DNA from: SZUA-287 sp036397975
GTDB taxonomy: Bacteria > Bacteroidota > Ignavibacteria > UBA10030 > UBA6906
Reading direction: 5' to 3'
Assembly: GCA_036397975.1 (NCBI GenBank)
Contig: DASWHW010000056.1
Location: 1 to 64,000 of the forward strand
DNA length: 64,000 nucleotides
Positions 15,986-23,580 of this stretch are shown here, in pieces. The notes beneath the pieces were generated by a model, which worked only from the letters and a program-made list of their open reading frames with translations, was not told where the DNA came from and made no database searches. The first letter of the stretch is position 1. Every line of letters begins with the position of its first letter. Both the position numbers and the translations under genes were made by a program.

Positions 15986-17890
15986 ATGGTACAATTTTTC
16001 ACAAAAGCAGCTCGCGATCCCGGACGTACCATCCTGATTCTCGTTTGTATTGCACTCACCATCGGCTTTTTTTATTGGTCAGCAATCGGCAAGGTCATCA
16101 GTGCCCTGATCATTCTCTTTGCGGTCGGCGTTCTGGTCTGGCGTGAAAGGAAAAATCTGCAGCGGCACACACTGTTTTCGAAAGCGGAAATGTATTCACA
16201 TCCCCCCGAAGGCAATATGAAAAAACTGCTCTTTGATGATTACCAATCACCATCTGGTGGCAAGTATATCGTAAAAGAGGTACAAGAGAGCGAGGTTACA
16301 GTCCCGTCGACGAAATCGGTGCAATCAGTGCCGGCGGTTCGTCTAGAAGATATTGCTGAGTTCAGTATATCTGATTTTTTTGATCTCGACTCGGATGTTT
16401 TTCAGGATGAAGTTGAGCCAAAAAATGAATTCAATTTCCTCATGCGAAAAGTGCTCCACGCGCTCAAGGATATGGTATTCGCCCATGCCGCAATGTTCTT
16501 TTGGGTGAACAAGGAAAAAGGGGAGATTGTGTTGGAGTCGCGTGCGACAGAAAGTTCAAATGTTGTTTCGGGCAAACGTTTTCCTATCGAAAACGATGTC
16601 GTCAGTCAGGTGGCTCTGAGTGGTAAGCCGGTCTATCTCGGGCGTATTGATCCCTCATCGGAGAAGGATCTCTTGGTCTACTATGAATCACCCGAGTATG
16701 TGAAATCGGTGGTTGGAGTTCCCGTTTTCTACGGAAGCGGCAAAGAGGAAGTTTCTCCCGTCGGCGTTATTGTTGCAGACAGCAAGGCGGAGGATGCTTT
16801 TGGATTCGAGACGGTAAGCATTCTGGGAAATTTCACGAAGCTTGTCTCTGCTCTCATCCAGAGTTACACGAAAAAGTATGATCTTCTCCTTGATTCCGAG
16901 CTGCTCTCTTCTGTAAGAAGAATGTCCGATCGGATCAAGTCGGACCCTCATGAAGCGACGGTGTTGCAGTCCTTGATTGATGAGGCAAACCGCCTTCTCA
17001 ATTGGGACACTTGCACGGTGACGATGTACAGTGATGAATTTCAGGGGTGGACCGTTCAGCGGGTCATTCAGAAGACTGATGACCCCTGTGTTGCGTCGGG
17101 TCATCCGGTGAGTTTTGATTCATGTGTGGTTGGTGAGACGATCAGGACGAACACGGTGAAGGTCATTGCAAACCTTCAGGAAGAACGGACCTGTCGATAT
17201 TCGCCAGAGGAGCCTCCGGTGAACGGAGGGTCATTCCTTTGTGTTCCCATTAGCTCGATTAATCGCTGCTACGGAGCCGTAGCACTTGAAAGTCAGAACC
17301 CGGGAAATTTTTCGGGGACAGAAGTTGAGACGTTGTTCCGCCTCGTGGAAAGTGCCTCAGCCTTGCTCGAGGTTATTTACATGAATGACATAGTGAAGGA
17401 TTATGTCATTGTTGATCGGCTCACCGGTTCTTTCACGAAGAAGAACTTCTTGAAGAAAGTAGAAGAAGAAGTTCAGCGAGCGGAGGATTTCGGCACTGAC
17501 CTTGCCCTTGTTTCTCTTGCAGTGGACAATGTTGAAGAACATATCCATCGATATGGGAAAGAAGGATTTGATTCTATCCTTCATCAGATTGCGAAAGTTG
17601 TCCGGGCAAATATCCGTCCCTATGATATTATTGGCAGGCAGGAATCCCATTGCCTGGGCGTCCTTTTTGTGAACACCCCCGCGGGAGATGCCTATGTATG
17701 GGCGGAAAAAGTGAGAAAAATGATCGCCTCTCACGTGATCGAAGTAGCCGGGAGAAGCTTCTCGGTTACGGTGAGTGTCGGCGTGTGTGGTCTCATAGAT
17801 GGAATGAGGAAAGATGACCTTCTGGAAGGCACGGCACAGGTGTTGCACACAGCAATCGAAAACGGCGGGAATCTCGTCCGGGTATATTAA
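15986..17890 (+). CDS. Membrane protein with two GAF domains and a degenerate GGDEF domain
   Basis: 634 residues. Two transmembrane helices (about 17-55) are followed by a linker, GAF domain 1 (about 148-298), GAF domain 2 (about 315-465) and a GGDEF-fold domain (about 471-634). The GGDEF domain keeps DRLTG at its start but has GRQES (550-554) where GGDEF should be, so cyclic-di-GMP synthesis is unlikely. It may bind a ligand or act as a scaffold. The start follows the promoter at 15890; upstream in-frame codons overlap that promoter. The next gene, 28 bases on, is probably cotranscribed. Confidence 0.85.
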   Translation: MVQFFTKAARDPGRTILILVCIALTIGFFYWSAIGKVISALIILFAVGVLVWRERKNLQRHTLFSKAEMYSHPPEGNMKKLLFDDYQSPSGGKYIVKEVQESEVTVPSTKSVQSVPAVRLEDIAEFSISDFFDLDSDVFQDEVEPKNEFNFLMRKVLHALKDMVFAHAAMFFWVNKEKGEIVLESRATESSNVVSGKRFPIENDVVSQVALSGKPVYLGRIDPSSEKDLLVYYESPEYVKSVVGVPVFYGSGKEEVSPVGVIVADSKAEDAFGFETVSILGNFTKLVSALIQSYTKKYDLLLDSELLSSVRRMSDRIKSDPHEATVLQSLIDEANRLLNWDTCTVTMYSDEFQGWTVQRVIQKTDDPCVASGHPVSFDSCVVGETIRTNTVKVIANLQEERTCRYSPEEPPVNGGSFLCVPISSINRCYGAVALESQNPGNFSGTEVETLFRLVESASALLEVIYMNDIVKDYVIVDRLTGSFTKKNFLKKVEEEVQRAEDFGTDLALVSLAVDNVEEHIHRYGKEGFDSILHQIAKVVRANIRPYDIIGRQESHCLGVLFVNTPAGDAYVWAEKVRKMIASHVIEVAGRSFSVTVSVGVCGLIDGMRKDDLLEGTAQVLHTAIENGGNLVRVY

Positions 17891-17918
17891 TATTCATTCA
17901 TTAACGGATTTATAGATC

Positions 17919-18113
17919 ATGGCAAAGCAGCAATCGTTTCAGGACAAAGCAACCAAAGCAGCGTCGATGAAGGGTTCGAAGTGCGAGAAGTGCGGAACTG
18001 TTTACCAACCGCTTCTGCTGGTTACCTCTGAACAGTCAAAGTCGACGAGCTGGAAATTTAACGAGCGCAGGGTGTTGGTCTGCAAGTGCAATGAGAAGCA
18101 GGTGTACGCCTGA
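17919..18113 (+). CDS. Small zinc-ribbon-like protein of unknown function
   Basis: 64 residues with two Cys pairs, Cys22-x2-Cys25 (SKCEKCG) and Cys55-x-Cys57 (LVCKCNEK), spaced like a zinc ribbon. The N-terminus is Lys/Ala-rich, and the middle is a beta-type stretch. No family was recognised. It sits between the GAF/GGDEF-like gene and a terminator, so it likely belongs to that transcript. Confidence 0.75.
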   Translation: MAKQQSFQDKATKAASMKGSKCEKCGTVYQPLLLVTSEQSKSTSWKFNERRVLVCKCNEKQVYA

Positions 18114-18175
18114 CAAAGGTGAACTTTGTTTCGCTTCGTTCGTATAAGCACGTGGTATGCCACGAAAAATTATTG

Positions 18176-18203
18176 GAGGAGCTTGATCGAAGCTCCTCTT
18201 TTT
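18176..18203 (+). terminator. Rho-independent terminator
   Basis: GAGGAGCTT (18176-18184) and AAGCTCCTC (18190-18198) form a perfect 9-bp stem with loop GATCG, followed by five T. It separates the GAF/zinc-ribbon unit from the EutN operon. A second small hairpin (CGTGG/CCACG) lies at 18151-18164. Confidence 0.85.
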
Positions 18204-18225
18204 GTAGGACAATTCGCACTTCCTG

Positions 18226-18501
18226 ATGAAAAAACCGAGCATGGAGTTTGAGGCGTATTTGGGACAGAATGGAGAAGTGGCTGTCCCGAAAACGGTGTTG
18301 GAGCAACTCAAGGGGAAAAATCGCCGGGTTCGCGTGCGAATCACTGATGCTGAACTCTCTGATCGACTTCGAACCAAGGGAGTGGAGGAAGAAGAGATCG
18401 ATCGAATTGCCTCGCTGCAGATGGAGTCCCGTTCACAGGTGATCGCATTTCTTCTCTCTGAAGGGCAGCTTCGTGGTGTGCGAAAGAGGAATCGTCGTTG
18501 A
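18226..18501 (+). CDS. SpoVT/AbrB-like small protein, first gene of the EutN operon
   Basis: 91 residues. The first 45 residues have the strand pattern of AbrB/MazE swapped-hairpin proteins (GQNGEVAVPKTVLEQLKG, then RRVRVRI). The second half is helical and charged (EEEEIDRIASLQMESRSQVIAF) and ends in a basic tail. In VapB-type antitoxins the first half binds DNA and the second binds the toxin. The gene overlaps the following PIN-like gene (TTGA), the usual antitoxin-toxin order. The similarity is by pattern only and the assignment is moderate. Confidence 0.6.
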   Translation: MKKPSMEFEAYLGQNGEVAVPKTVLEQLKGKNRRVRVRITDAELSDRLRTKGVEEEEIDRIASLQMESRSQVIAFLLSEGQLRGVRKRNRR

Positions 18502-18935
18502 TCGTGCCGAAGCTTGTGATTCATACAGATGTCCTGAGAGATCATCTGTATGGAAGTCGATCACCATCGATCTTGCGAATTGCGCAATCAAAATTTTTCT
18601 GTTACACAACGGTGTTTCAGGCGATTGATTTGTTTGCGGAAGCCACAACAGCGATTGAACGCGAGGCAATGCAAAACTCGATGGCGACACTGAAACTGTT
18701 GGGCATGAACGCCAAGAACGCATGGGAATACGGAAGGCTTCTGAAAGCCAATGAGCAACGGCGGGAATTATATGTTATGGCGGCCGGCCTTTGCATTGAA
18801 TCGCGATTGCCCTTGTTGACAAATCAAGGAGGTGTGTTCAAAGGAATGAAGAATCTTCAACTTGTTCCTGCTTCCCTGATTGCGAGAGAAGAATCCGCAA
18901 AGAAAATTTTGAATGTAGCACGAAGGAAAAAATGA
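18498..18935 (+). CDS. PIN-domain-like protein (VapC-like, degenerate active site)
   Basis: 145 residues from a TTG that overlaps the previous stop; GTG 18504 is possible. The fold pattern resembles VapC: an N-terminal strand with Asp (LVIHTDVLRDHLYG), CYTTVFQAIDLFAEA, a helical middle, then MAAGLCIESRLPLLTNQGG and FKGMKNLQLVP. One acidic residue (TDVL) is kept. The Asp expected before the AA helix is hydrophobic, and the late TRNxxDF Asp is replaced (TNQGGVF), so RNase activity is doubtful. Its stop overlaps the first EutN start (ATGA), which couples it to the microcompartment genes. Confidence 0.6.
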   Translation: MIVPKLVIHTDVLRDHLYGSRSPSILRIAQSKFFCYTTVFQAIDLFAEATTAIEREAMQNSMATLKLLGMNAKNAWEYGRLLKANEQRRELYVMAAGLCIESRLPLLTNQGGVFKGMKNLQLVPASLIAREESAKKILNVARRKK

Positions 18936-19201
18936 TACTCGGCAAAGTGGTCGGTACGGTGTGGGCAACGCGGAAGGACGAAGAGCTTGTGGGAATGAGT
19001 TTCCAAATAGTGAAGCACTTGGACCTCAACTACAAACTGAAGGATACGTTTGTCGTTGCGGTCGATACTGTCCAGGCGGGCGTCGGTGACGTGGTACTGA
19101 TGTGTACCGGTAGTTCTGCGAGGCAAACGACGCTCACAAAAAACAAGCCGGTGGATGCCGTCATCATGGCTGTTGTTGACAAGATCGATATAGCGGACTG
19201 A
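18932..19201 (+). CDS. EutN/CcmL family microcompartment vertex protein (first copy)
   Basis: 89 residues, the usual BMC-P (pentamer) size. The family motifs are clear: MILGKVVGTVWATRKDE at the N-terminus, VAVDTVQAGVGDVVLMCTGSSAR in the middle (the (A/V)D.VGAG.GD.V region) and PVDAVIMAVVDKI at the end. Such proteins form pentamers that cap the corners of protein-shelled organelles. No BMC-H/T shell gene or enzyme core is in the window. It starts inside the PIN-like gene stop. Confidence 0.93.
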   Translation: MILGKVVGTVWATRKDEELVGMSFQIVKHLDLNYKLKDTFVVAVDTVQAGVGDVVLMCTGSSARQTTLTKNKPVDAVIMAVVDKIDIAD

Positions 19202-19470
19202 TGTTCCTTGCAAGGGTTATAGGGACTGTCTGGGCGACTCGAAAAAACGAGTTTTTGCAGTCGCTCAAGATGCAGTTTATTCAACCGATGAATGCCAATC
19301 GAGAAAAAGTTGGCGATCCATTGGTTGCGATAGACACGGTTGGCGCAGGGGTTGGAGAGACGGTCATGTACATTACTGCCCGCGAGGCTGTGATTCCTTT
19401 GCCGGTGGAAATGGCACCGGTCGATGCCAGCATTGTCGGCATCGTGGAGAAAATTGATTTGGAAGAGTAG
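19201..19470 (+). CDS. EutN/CcmL family microcompartment vertex protein (second copy)
   Basis: 89 residues, similar throughout to the preceding gene (MFLARVIGTVWATRKNE, VAIDTVGAGVGETVMYITAREA, APVDASIVGIVEKID). The start overlaps the previous stop by one base (TGATG). Sequence divergence between the two copies suggests different positions or partners rather than a recent duplication. Confidence 0.93.
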   Translation: MFLARVIGTVWATRKNEFLQSLKMQFIQPMNANREKVGDPLVAIDTVGAGVGETVMYITAREAVIPLPVEMAPVDASIVGIVEKIDLEE

Positions 19471-19542
19471 TGACGACCGCGCCCAGGATGGAACCGCGCG
19501 ATGTCGTTCGCAGTTAATACAGAACGCTAGATGGAGTAAAGA

Positions 19543-20397
19543 GTGAAAAGTACCAAGCAATATACAAGCCGTGAGAGCCAGTCTCTTGATACCTACCTTC
19601 AGGAAATCGGGAAGGTAGACCTTCTCAAGCCGGAGGAGGAGATTGATCTGGCGAAACGGATTAAGAAGGGAGACCAGCTTGCGCTGGAAAAGCTCACGAA
19701 GGCGAACCTTCGTTTTGTGGTGAGCGTGGCGAAACAATACCAGAACCAGGGTCTCTCGCTGGGCGATCTCATCAACGAGGGGAACCTGGGTCTGATCAAG
19801 GCCGCGAAGCGTTTTGATGAGACACGCGGCTTCAAGTTTATTTCATACGCGGTGTGGTGGATCCGGCAGTCAATCTTGCAAGCGCTCGCGGAACAGTCCC
19901 GCATTGTGCGTCTTCCTCTCAACCGCGTCGGTGCTCTGAACAAAATCGGCAAGGCCTTCAGCTCGCTAGAACAGGAGTTTGAACGTGAGCCAAGTGCAAG
20001 CGAACTTGCGGAAGAGCTCGACATGTCATTGTATGACATCAACCTTGCACTCAAGAATTCTGGACGCCATATTTCCATGGATGCGCCGTTCGTGCAGGGC
20101 GAAGAGAGTCGTCTTCTTGATGTCATCCAGGACGAGCGTCAACCATCTCCTGATTCGGAGTTGATGAAGGAATCACTAAGTGGAGACGTCGAACGGGCTC
20201 TGGCAACGCTGACAGAGCGTGAGGCCGAAGTAGTTCGCCTTTATTTCGGTCTGGGGCGTGAGCACTCACTCACACTTGAGGAGATTGGAGAAAGCTTCCG
20301 GCTCACACGTGAGCGTGTACGTCAGATCAAAGAAAAGGCGGTCCGTCGCTTGCGCCATGCGTCACGCAGCAAACAATTGCGAGCGTATCTTGGCTGA
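19543..20397 (+). CDS. rpoD: Primary RNA polymerase sigma factor (RpoD/SigA, Bacteroidota type)
   Basis: 284 residues from a GTG start with a GGAG ribosome site. Region 1.2 (DTYLQEIGKVDLLKPEEE), region 2 (NLRFVVSVAKQYQNQGL, GLIKAAKRFDETRGFKF, YAVWWIRQSI), region 3 and region 4 (LTLEEIGESFRLTRERVRQI) are present. Region 1.1 and the large non-conserved insert are missing, as in Bacteroidota/Chlorobi primary sigma factors. It would direct the TTGACT/TAnnTTTG promoters seen here. It lies 72 bases after the EutN pair. Confidence 0.95.
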   Translation: MKSTKQYTSRESQSLDTYLQEIGKVDLLKPEEEIDLAKRIKKGDQLALEKLTKANLRFVVSVAKQYQNQGLSLGDLINEGNLGLIKAAKRFDETRGFKFISYAVWWIRQSILQALAEQSRIVRLPLNRVGALNKIGKAFSSLEQEFEREPSASELAEELDMSLYDINLALKNSGRHISMDAPFVQGEESRLLDVIQDERQPSPDSELMKESLSGDVERALATLTEREAEVVRLYFGLGREHSLTLEEIGESFRLTRERVRQIKEKAVRRLRHASRSKQLRAYLG

Positions 20398-20421
20398 GAA
20401 AGCCAAAGTGAAGAAGGGCAG

Positions 20422-20441
20422 AGCCTCCTTGATCGGAGGCT
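20422..20441 (+). terminator. Possible weak terminator after rpoD
   Basis: AGCCTCC (20422-20428) pairs with GGAGGCT (20435-20441) around TTGATC. Only three T follow, so termination may be partial. Confidence 0.4.
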
Positions 20442-20469
20442 TTGCTGTTCAAGAGATGACGGGTGGTCG

Positions 20470-21105
20470 ATGATTCACATTCCCCGGAATGGAATATCGT
20501 ACGTGTGGCTTGCCCCGGTTTTTGCTGTGTTTCTTGCGGGATGCTTTCCCTCCTCGCCCCGGTTTCGTTCGGACAATACGGAGCGACTCCGGCAGCAGCA
20601 GGAGGAAGATGAGACACGCTACGCGGCGAAAATCAGGGAGGAAGTAAGCAGGGAGGACGATCGTAAGGTCGATGTGAAGGCTGCCACAAGAAAACTCAGA
20701 ACTAATGACGGAGGGGCGTTACCGCCACCTGGCGTCAACCGCGATAACTTTCTTCTTGAAGTCGTTTCATACCTCGGTGTTCCGTACGTTTATGGCGGGT
20801 CTTCAGACAAGGGAATGGACTGCTCGGGGTTCTCATCGACCGTCTATGCGCATGCGGTTGGGAAAGAACTCCCGCGTACGACCACACAACAATACGAGGT
20901 CGGAAGAGGTGTTCGGAAGAATGACCTGCGGTTTGGCGATCTTGTCTTCTTCAACACGACGGGGCGAAACCCATCCCATGTCGGAGTTTATATTGAAGAT
21001 GATCTCTTCGCTCACGCCAGTGTTTCCTCCGGCGTGACATTGTCATCTCTGGAGAGCACATATTACAAGAAACGGTACGTCGGCGCCCGACGTGTTCTTG
21101 AATAA
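20470..21105 (+). CDS. NlpC/P60 family lipoprotein (cell-wall endopeptidase)
   Basis: 211 residues. The signal peptide ends in a lipobox (VFLAGC), so it is probably anchored in a membrane facing the periplasm. A charged linker (about 30-90) leads to the NlpC/P60 domain: catalytic Cys in GMDCSGFSSTVY, His in PSHVGVYI and His in FAHASVSSG. The family cuts D-Glu-meso-DAP bonds in peptidoglycan stems. It precedes def by 11 bases and may share its transcript. Confidence 0.92.
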   Translation: MIHIPRNGISYVWLAPVFAVFLAGCFPSSPRFRSDNTERLRQQQEEDETRYAAKIREEVSREDDRKVDVKAATRKLRTNDGGALPPPGVNRDNFLLEVVSYLGVPYVYGGSSDKGMDCSGFSSTVYAHAVGKELPRTTTQQYEVGRGVRKNDLRFGDLVFFNTTGRNPSHVGVYIEDDLFAHASVSSGVTLSSLESTYYKKRYVGARRVLE

Positions 21106-21116
21106 GGAATAGCACT

Positions 21117-21701
21117 GTGTCCGTTTTACCAATCTATACATACGGAATGCCTGTTCTTCGAAAGAAGGCGAAAAGGATCACCGCAGTTGATGATCGGGTG
21201 CGCGTCTTCGTCGAAGACATGTTCGAAACGATGCACAACGCGGGGGGGATTGGTCTGGCTGCAAACCAGGTTGGATCGTTGGAACGGGTTATTGTGATCG
21301 ACATTTCAGAAATGGAAGAGTTGCAAAACTTGCCACCGGAGACTCCCGGAAAGAAACCGCTTGTGTTGATCAATCCGGAAGTTGTTCAGAAAGAAGGCAA
21401 TTGGATTATGGAGGAGGGTTGCCTGAGCATACCCGAAATTCGGGACGATGTGGAACGGGCGGAACACATAACAGTAAATTTCAAGGACATTGAATGGAAT
21501 GATTGTCAATTGACGTCAAGTGATTTGCTCGGTAGGGTCATTCTTCACGAGATTGATCATCTCGATGGCATCCTCTTTACTGATCATATTTCCAAAATAA
21601 AGCAGAAGCTGCTTCGGGGACGATTGAATAACATTCGGAAGGGAGAATGTGATGTCCCGTATCCCATCGTAACACCGCTTGTCGAAGAAAAGAAGATTTG
21701 A
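21117..21701 (+). CDS. def: Peptide deformylase
   Basis: 194 residues from a GTG. The three family motifs are complete: GIGLAANQVG, EEGCLSIP and HEIDHLDGILF; the Cys and two His bind the metal. It removes the formyl group from new proteins. fmt, which adds that group to Met-tRNA, follows directly. Confidence 0.97.
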   Translation: MSVLPIYTYGMPVLRKKAKRITAVDDRVRVFVEDMFETMHNAGGIGLAANQVGSLERVIVIDISEMEELQNLPPETPGKKPLVLINPEVVQKEGNWIMEEGCLSIPEIRDDVERAEHITVNFKDIEWNDCQLTSSDLLGRVILHEIDHLDGILFTDHISKIKQKLLRGRLNNIRKGECDVPYPIVTPLVEEKKI

Positions 21702-21702
21702 T

Positions 21703-22653
21703 GTGTCAACAGAAACGGGAGCCGGAGGACTAAAAATTGTATTCATGGGAACTCCGGAATTTGCGGTTCCGAGTCTTGAGATTCTCCTGAACAACAACTA
21801 CGTGGTCGCCGCAGTTGTCACTGCCCCGGAGAAACCTCGTGGTCGCGGCCAGAAACCTTCTCCCACCCCCATCGGTGTAATTGCCCGAAAGAACAACCTC
21901 ACCCTACTTGCTCCTCAGTCTCTTCGTGAGAAAAAGCTTATAGAAACATTGAGCGCGTACCGACCAGATCTTATCGTCGTAGTCGCGTTTCGCATTCTCC
22001 CACCTGAAGTGTTTACGATACCCCGATTGGGTTCGTTCAACCTCCATGCATCGCTACTTCCGAAATACCGGGGTGCAGCTCCCATCAACTACGCTATCAT
22101 GAACGGTGAAAAAGAAACAGGTGTGACGACGTTTCTTCTACAGGAGAAGGTCGATACCGGAAATATCTTGCTCCAGGCTCGTGTTCCAATCACAGAACAG
22201 GACAATGCAGGCACGATGCACGACAAGCTTGCGGAGGTAGGGGCAGAAATCGTTCTTCATACAGTCCAACTAATCGAACAAGGGAAGGCAAAACCACATT
22301 TGCAGGATGACAACATTGCAACTCCCGCTCCGAAGATATTCAAAGAAGACTGTCGGATTCAATGGAACCAGCCCGCACGCAGGGTGAGAGATTTTATTCG
22401 GGGTCTAGCTCCTTATCCTGGGGCGTTTACGAGACACAGGGGGAAGGTGTTGAAGATTTACAAGACTGCTCTAGTCGATGACGCATCAGGAAGAAAACCC
22501 GGTACACTTATCGCTTCAGCAAACTCGCTTAACATTACCACTTCGGATTCGGCTCTTGCCATTCTTGAGCTTCAAGTGGAGGGAAGAAAGACATTGGAAG
22601 TAGAGGAATTCCTTCGGGGATACAGGATTGAATCGGGCGAGACATTCGAATAG
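21703..22653 (+). CDS. fmt: Methionyl-tRNA formyltransferase
   Basis: 316 residues. The N-terminal domain has KIVFMGTPEFAVPSLEILL and the catalytic region FNLHASLLPKYRGAAPINYAI with the downstream Asp in EKVDTGNIL; a C-terminal tRNA-binding domain follows. The GTG at 21703, directly after the def stop, is preferred over a TTG inside def (21679). It acts with def in initiation of translation. Confidence 0.95.
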   Translation: MSTETGAGGLKIVFMGTPEFAVPSLEILLNNNYVVAAVVTAPEKPRGRGQKPSPTPIGVIARKNNLTLLAPQSLREKKLIETLSAYRPDLIVVVAFRILPPEVFTIPRLGSFNLHASLLPKYRGAAPINYAIMNGEKETGVTTFLLQEKVDTGNILLQARVPITEQDNAGTMHDKLAEVGAEIVLHTVQLIEQGKAKPHLQDDNIATPAPKIFKEDCRIQWNQPARRVRDFIRGLAPYPGAFTRHRGKVLKIYKTALVDDASGRKPGTLIASANSLNITTSDSALAILELQVEGRKTLEVEEFLRGYRIESGETFE

Positions 22654-22693
22654 TTCCAGAATGAGCCCTACGAGATTTCTCAACCACTCCCGG

Positions 22694-23404
22694 ATGAACA
22701 GAATCGCTACATTGACGGCTAGTTCCGTCATATTAGTCCTATTGAGCGTCGGTTGTGGATCAACACGCGAGCCTCTGGTTGTCACTGAGGCAAAGATCAA
22801 TGCCCTGAGGGCTTTCGATGCACTGCTCCCGCTTGAACCTGACAGCATTGTTGAACTGTATAGACTGAGTACTCCGGCGACATTTCATACGAGGTACCGT
22901 CATGAACTCGAGATGGCGGGTCGCTTTATTGACTCAATGAACGCTCTCCTTCCCGACTATGCCAGGATCGATACACTCGCGATTGACCACGAGTTCGAGA
23001 GTTTCGGGGAGGCAGGATGTACCGGCCGGACTATCTACCTTTCCAGCAGTTACTTTCTGATTTACAACGATTCTGCTGTAATTTGTTCCATTCTTACGCA
23101 TGAAACCGGGCATGTTCTGTTTCGCTATCTCCCGACAGCAACGCAAATCGCTCTGAACAAGATATGGAAGAAACTGAGGGACGCTTCGTTGCTCTATCTC
23201 TTTCGGGATGGCGAGTATTCTGGTAATGCGAAGTTCGGTGGGCATCCGTATGAGAGTCCCGCTGAGCTTTTTGCTTCGGCTTTCAATCTTTTCCGAAACC
23301 AGAGGATAGAGGTTGCCTCCCGGCTTCGATATGTCGATCCGATTCATCTTCCTGATATCGAACGCCTTCGAGAAATCGTCGAGATTGCCGTTAAGGGTTC
23401 TTAA
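22694..23404 (+). CDS. Lipoprotein with zincin-like HETGH motif
   Basis: 236 residues from ATG 22694; ATG 22661 is an alternative. The signal peptide ends in a lipobox (LLSVGC). The middle has SILTHETGHVLFRYLP, an HExxH metal site on a hydrophobic helix, with a candidate third ligand Glu in SPAELFASAFNLF about 45 residues later. This is the layout of gluzincin-like metallopeptidases. I do not recognise the family or its substrate. It lies after fmt and before the phosphate island. Confidence 0.7.
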   Translation: MNRIATLTASSVILVLLSVGCGSTREPLVVTEAKINALRAFDALLPLEPDSIVELYRLSTPATFHTRYRHELEMAGRFIDSMNALLPDYARIDTLAIDHEFESFGEAGCTGRTIYLSSSYFLIYNDSAVICSILTHETGHVLFRYLPTATQIALNKIWKKLRDASLLYLFRDGEYSGNAKFGGHPYESPAELFASAFNLFRNQRIEVASRLRYVDPIHLPDIERLREIVEIAVKGS

Positions 23405-23447
23405 CCCGACGTTTTCGTTCCCTTCCATCACGCCTCTTTTTCCAGCC

Positions 23448-23503
23448 TTTACAATTTCATAATATTTCCTTCACACTCCCTTAACCTTCGGACACTATCT
23501 TTG
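23448..23503 (+). promoter_or_regulatory. Pho-box-like array and promoter upstream of the TonB receptor
   Basis: Hexamers in an 11-bp register: TTTACA (23448), ATAATA (23459, poor), TTCACA (23470) and TTAACC (23481). Nine bases later is TATCTTTG (23496-23503), a full TAnnTTTG -10 element. No -35 box is present, as expected for a promoter driven by an activator of the PhoB/PhoP type. Confidence 0.55.
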
Positions 23504-23580
23504 GGGGAAAACCAATCTATGCTTTCCATCTTCTGCCAGATCATCTCAACAATCAAACTCACATGCTAGGGTCAGTATTC

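Noticed and set aside
18226..18935. Ordinary mobile VapBC toxin-antitoxin module
   Set aside because: The PIN active site looks incomplete and the pair is coupled to EutN genes by overlapping codons, so a selfish module is unlikely.
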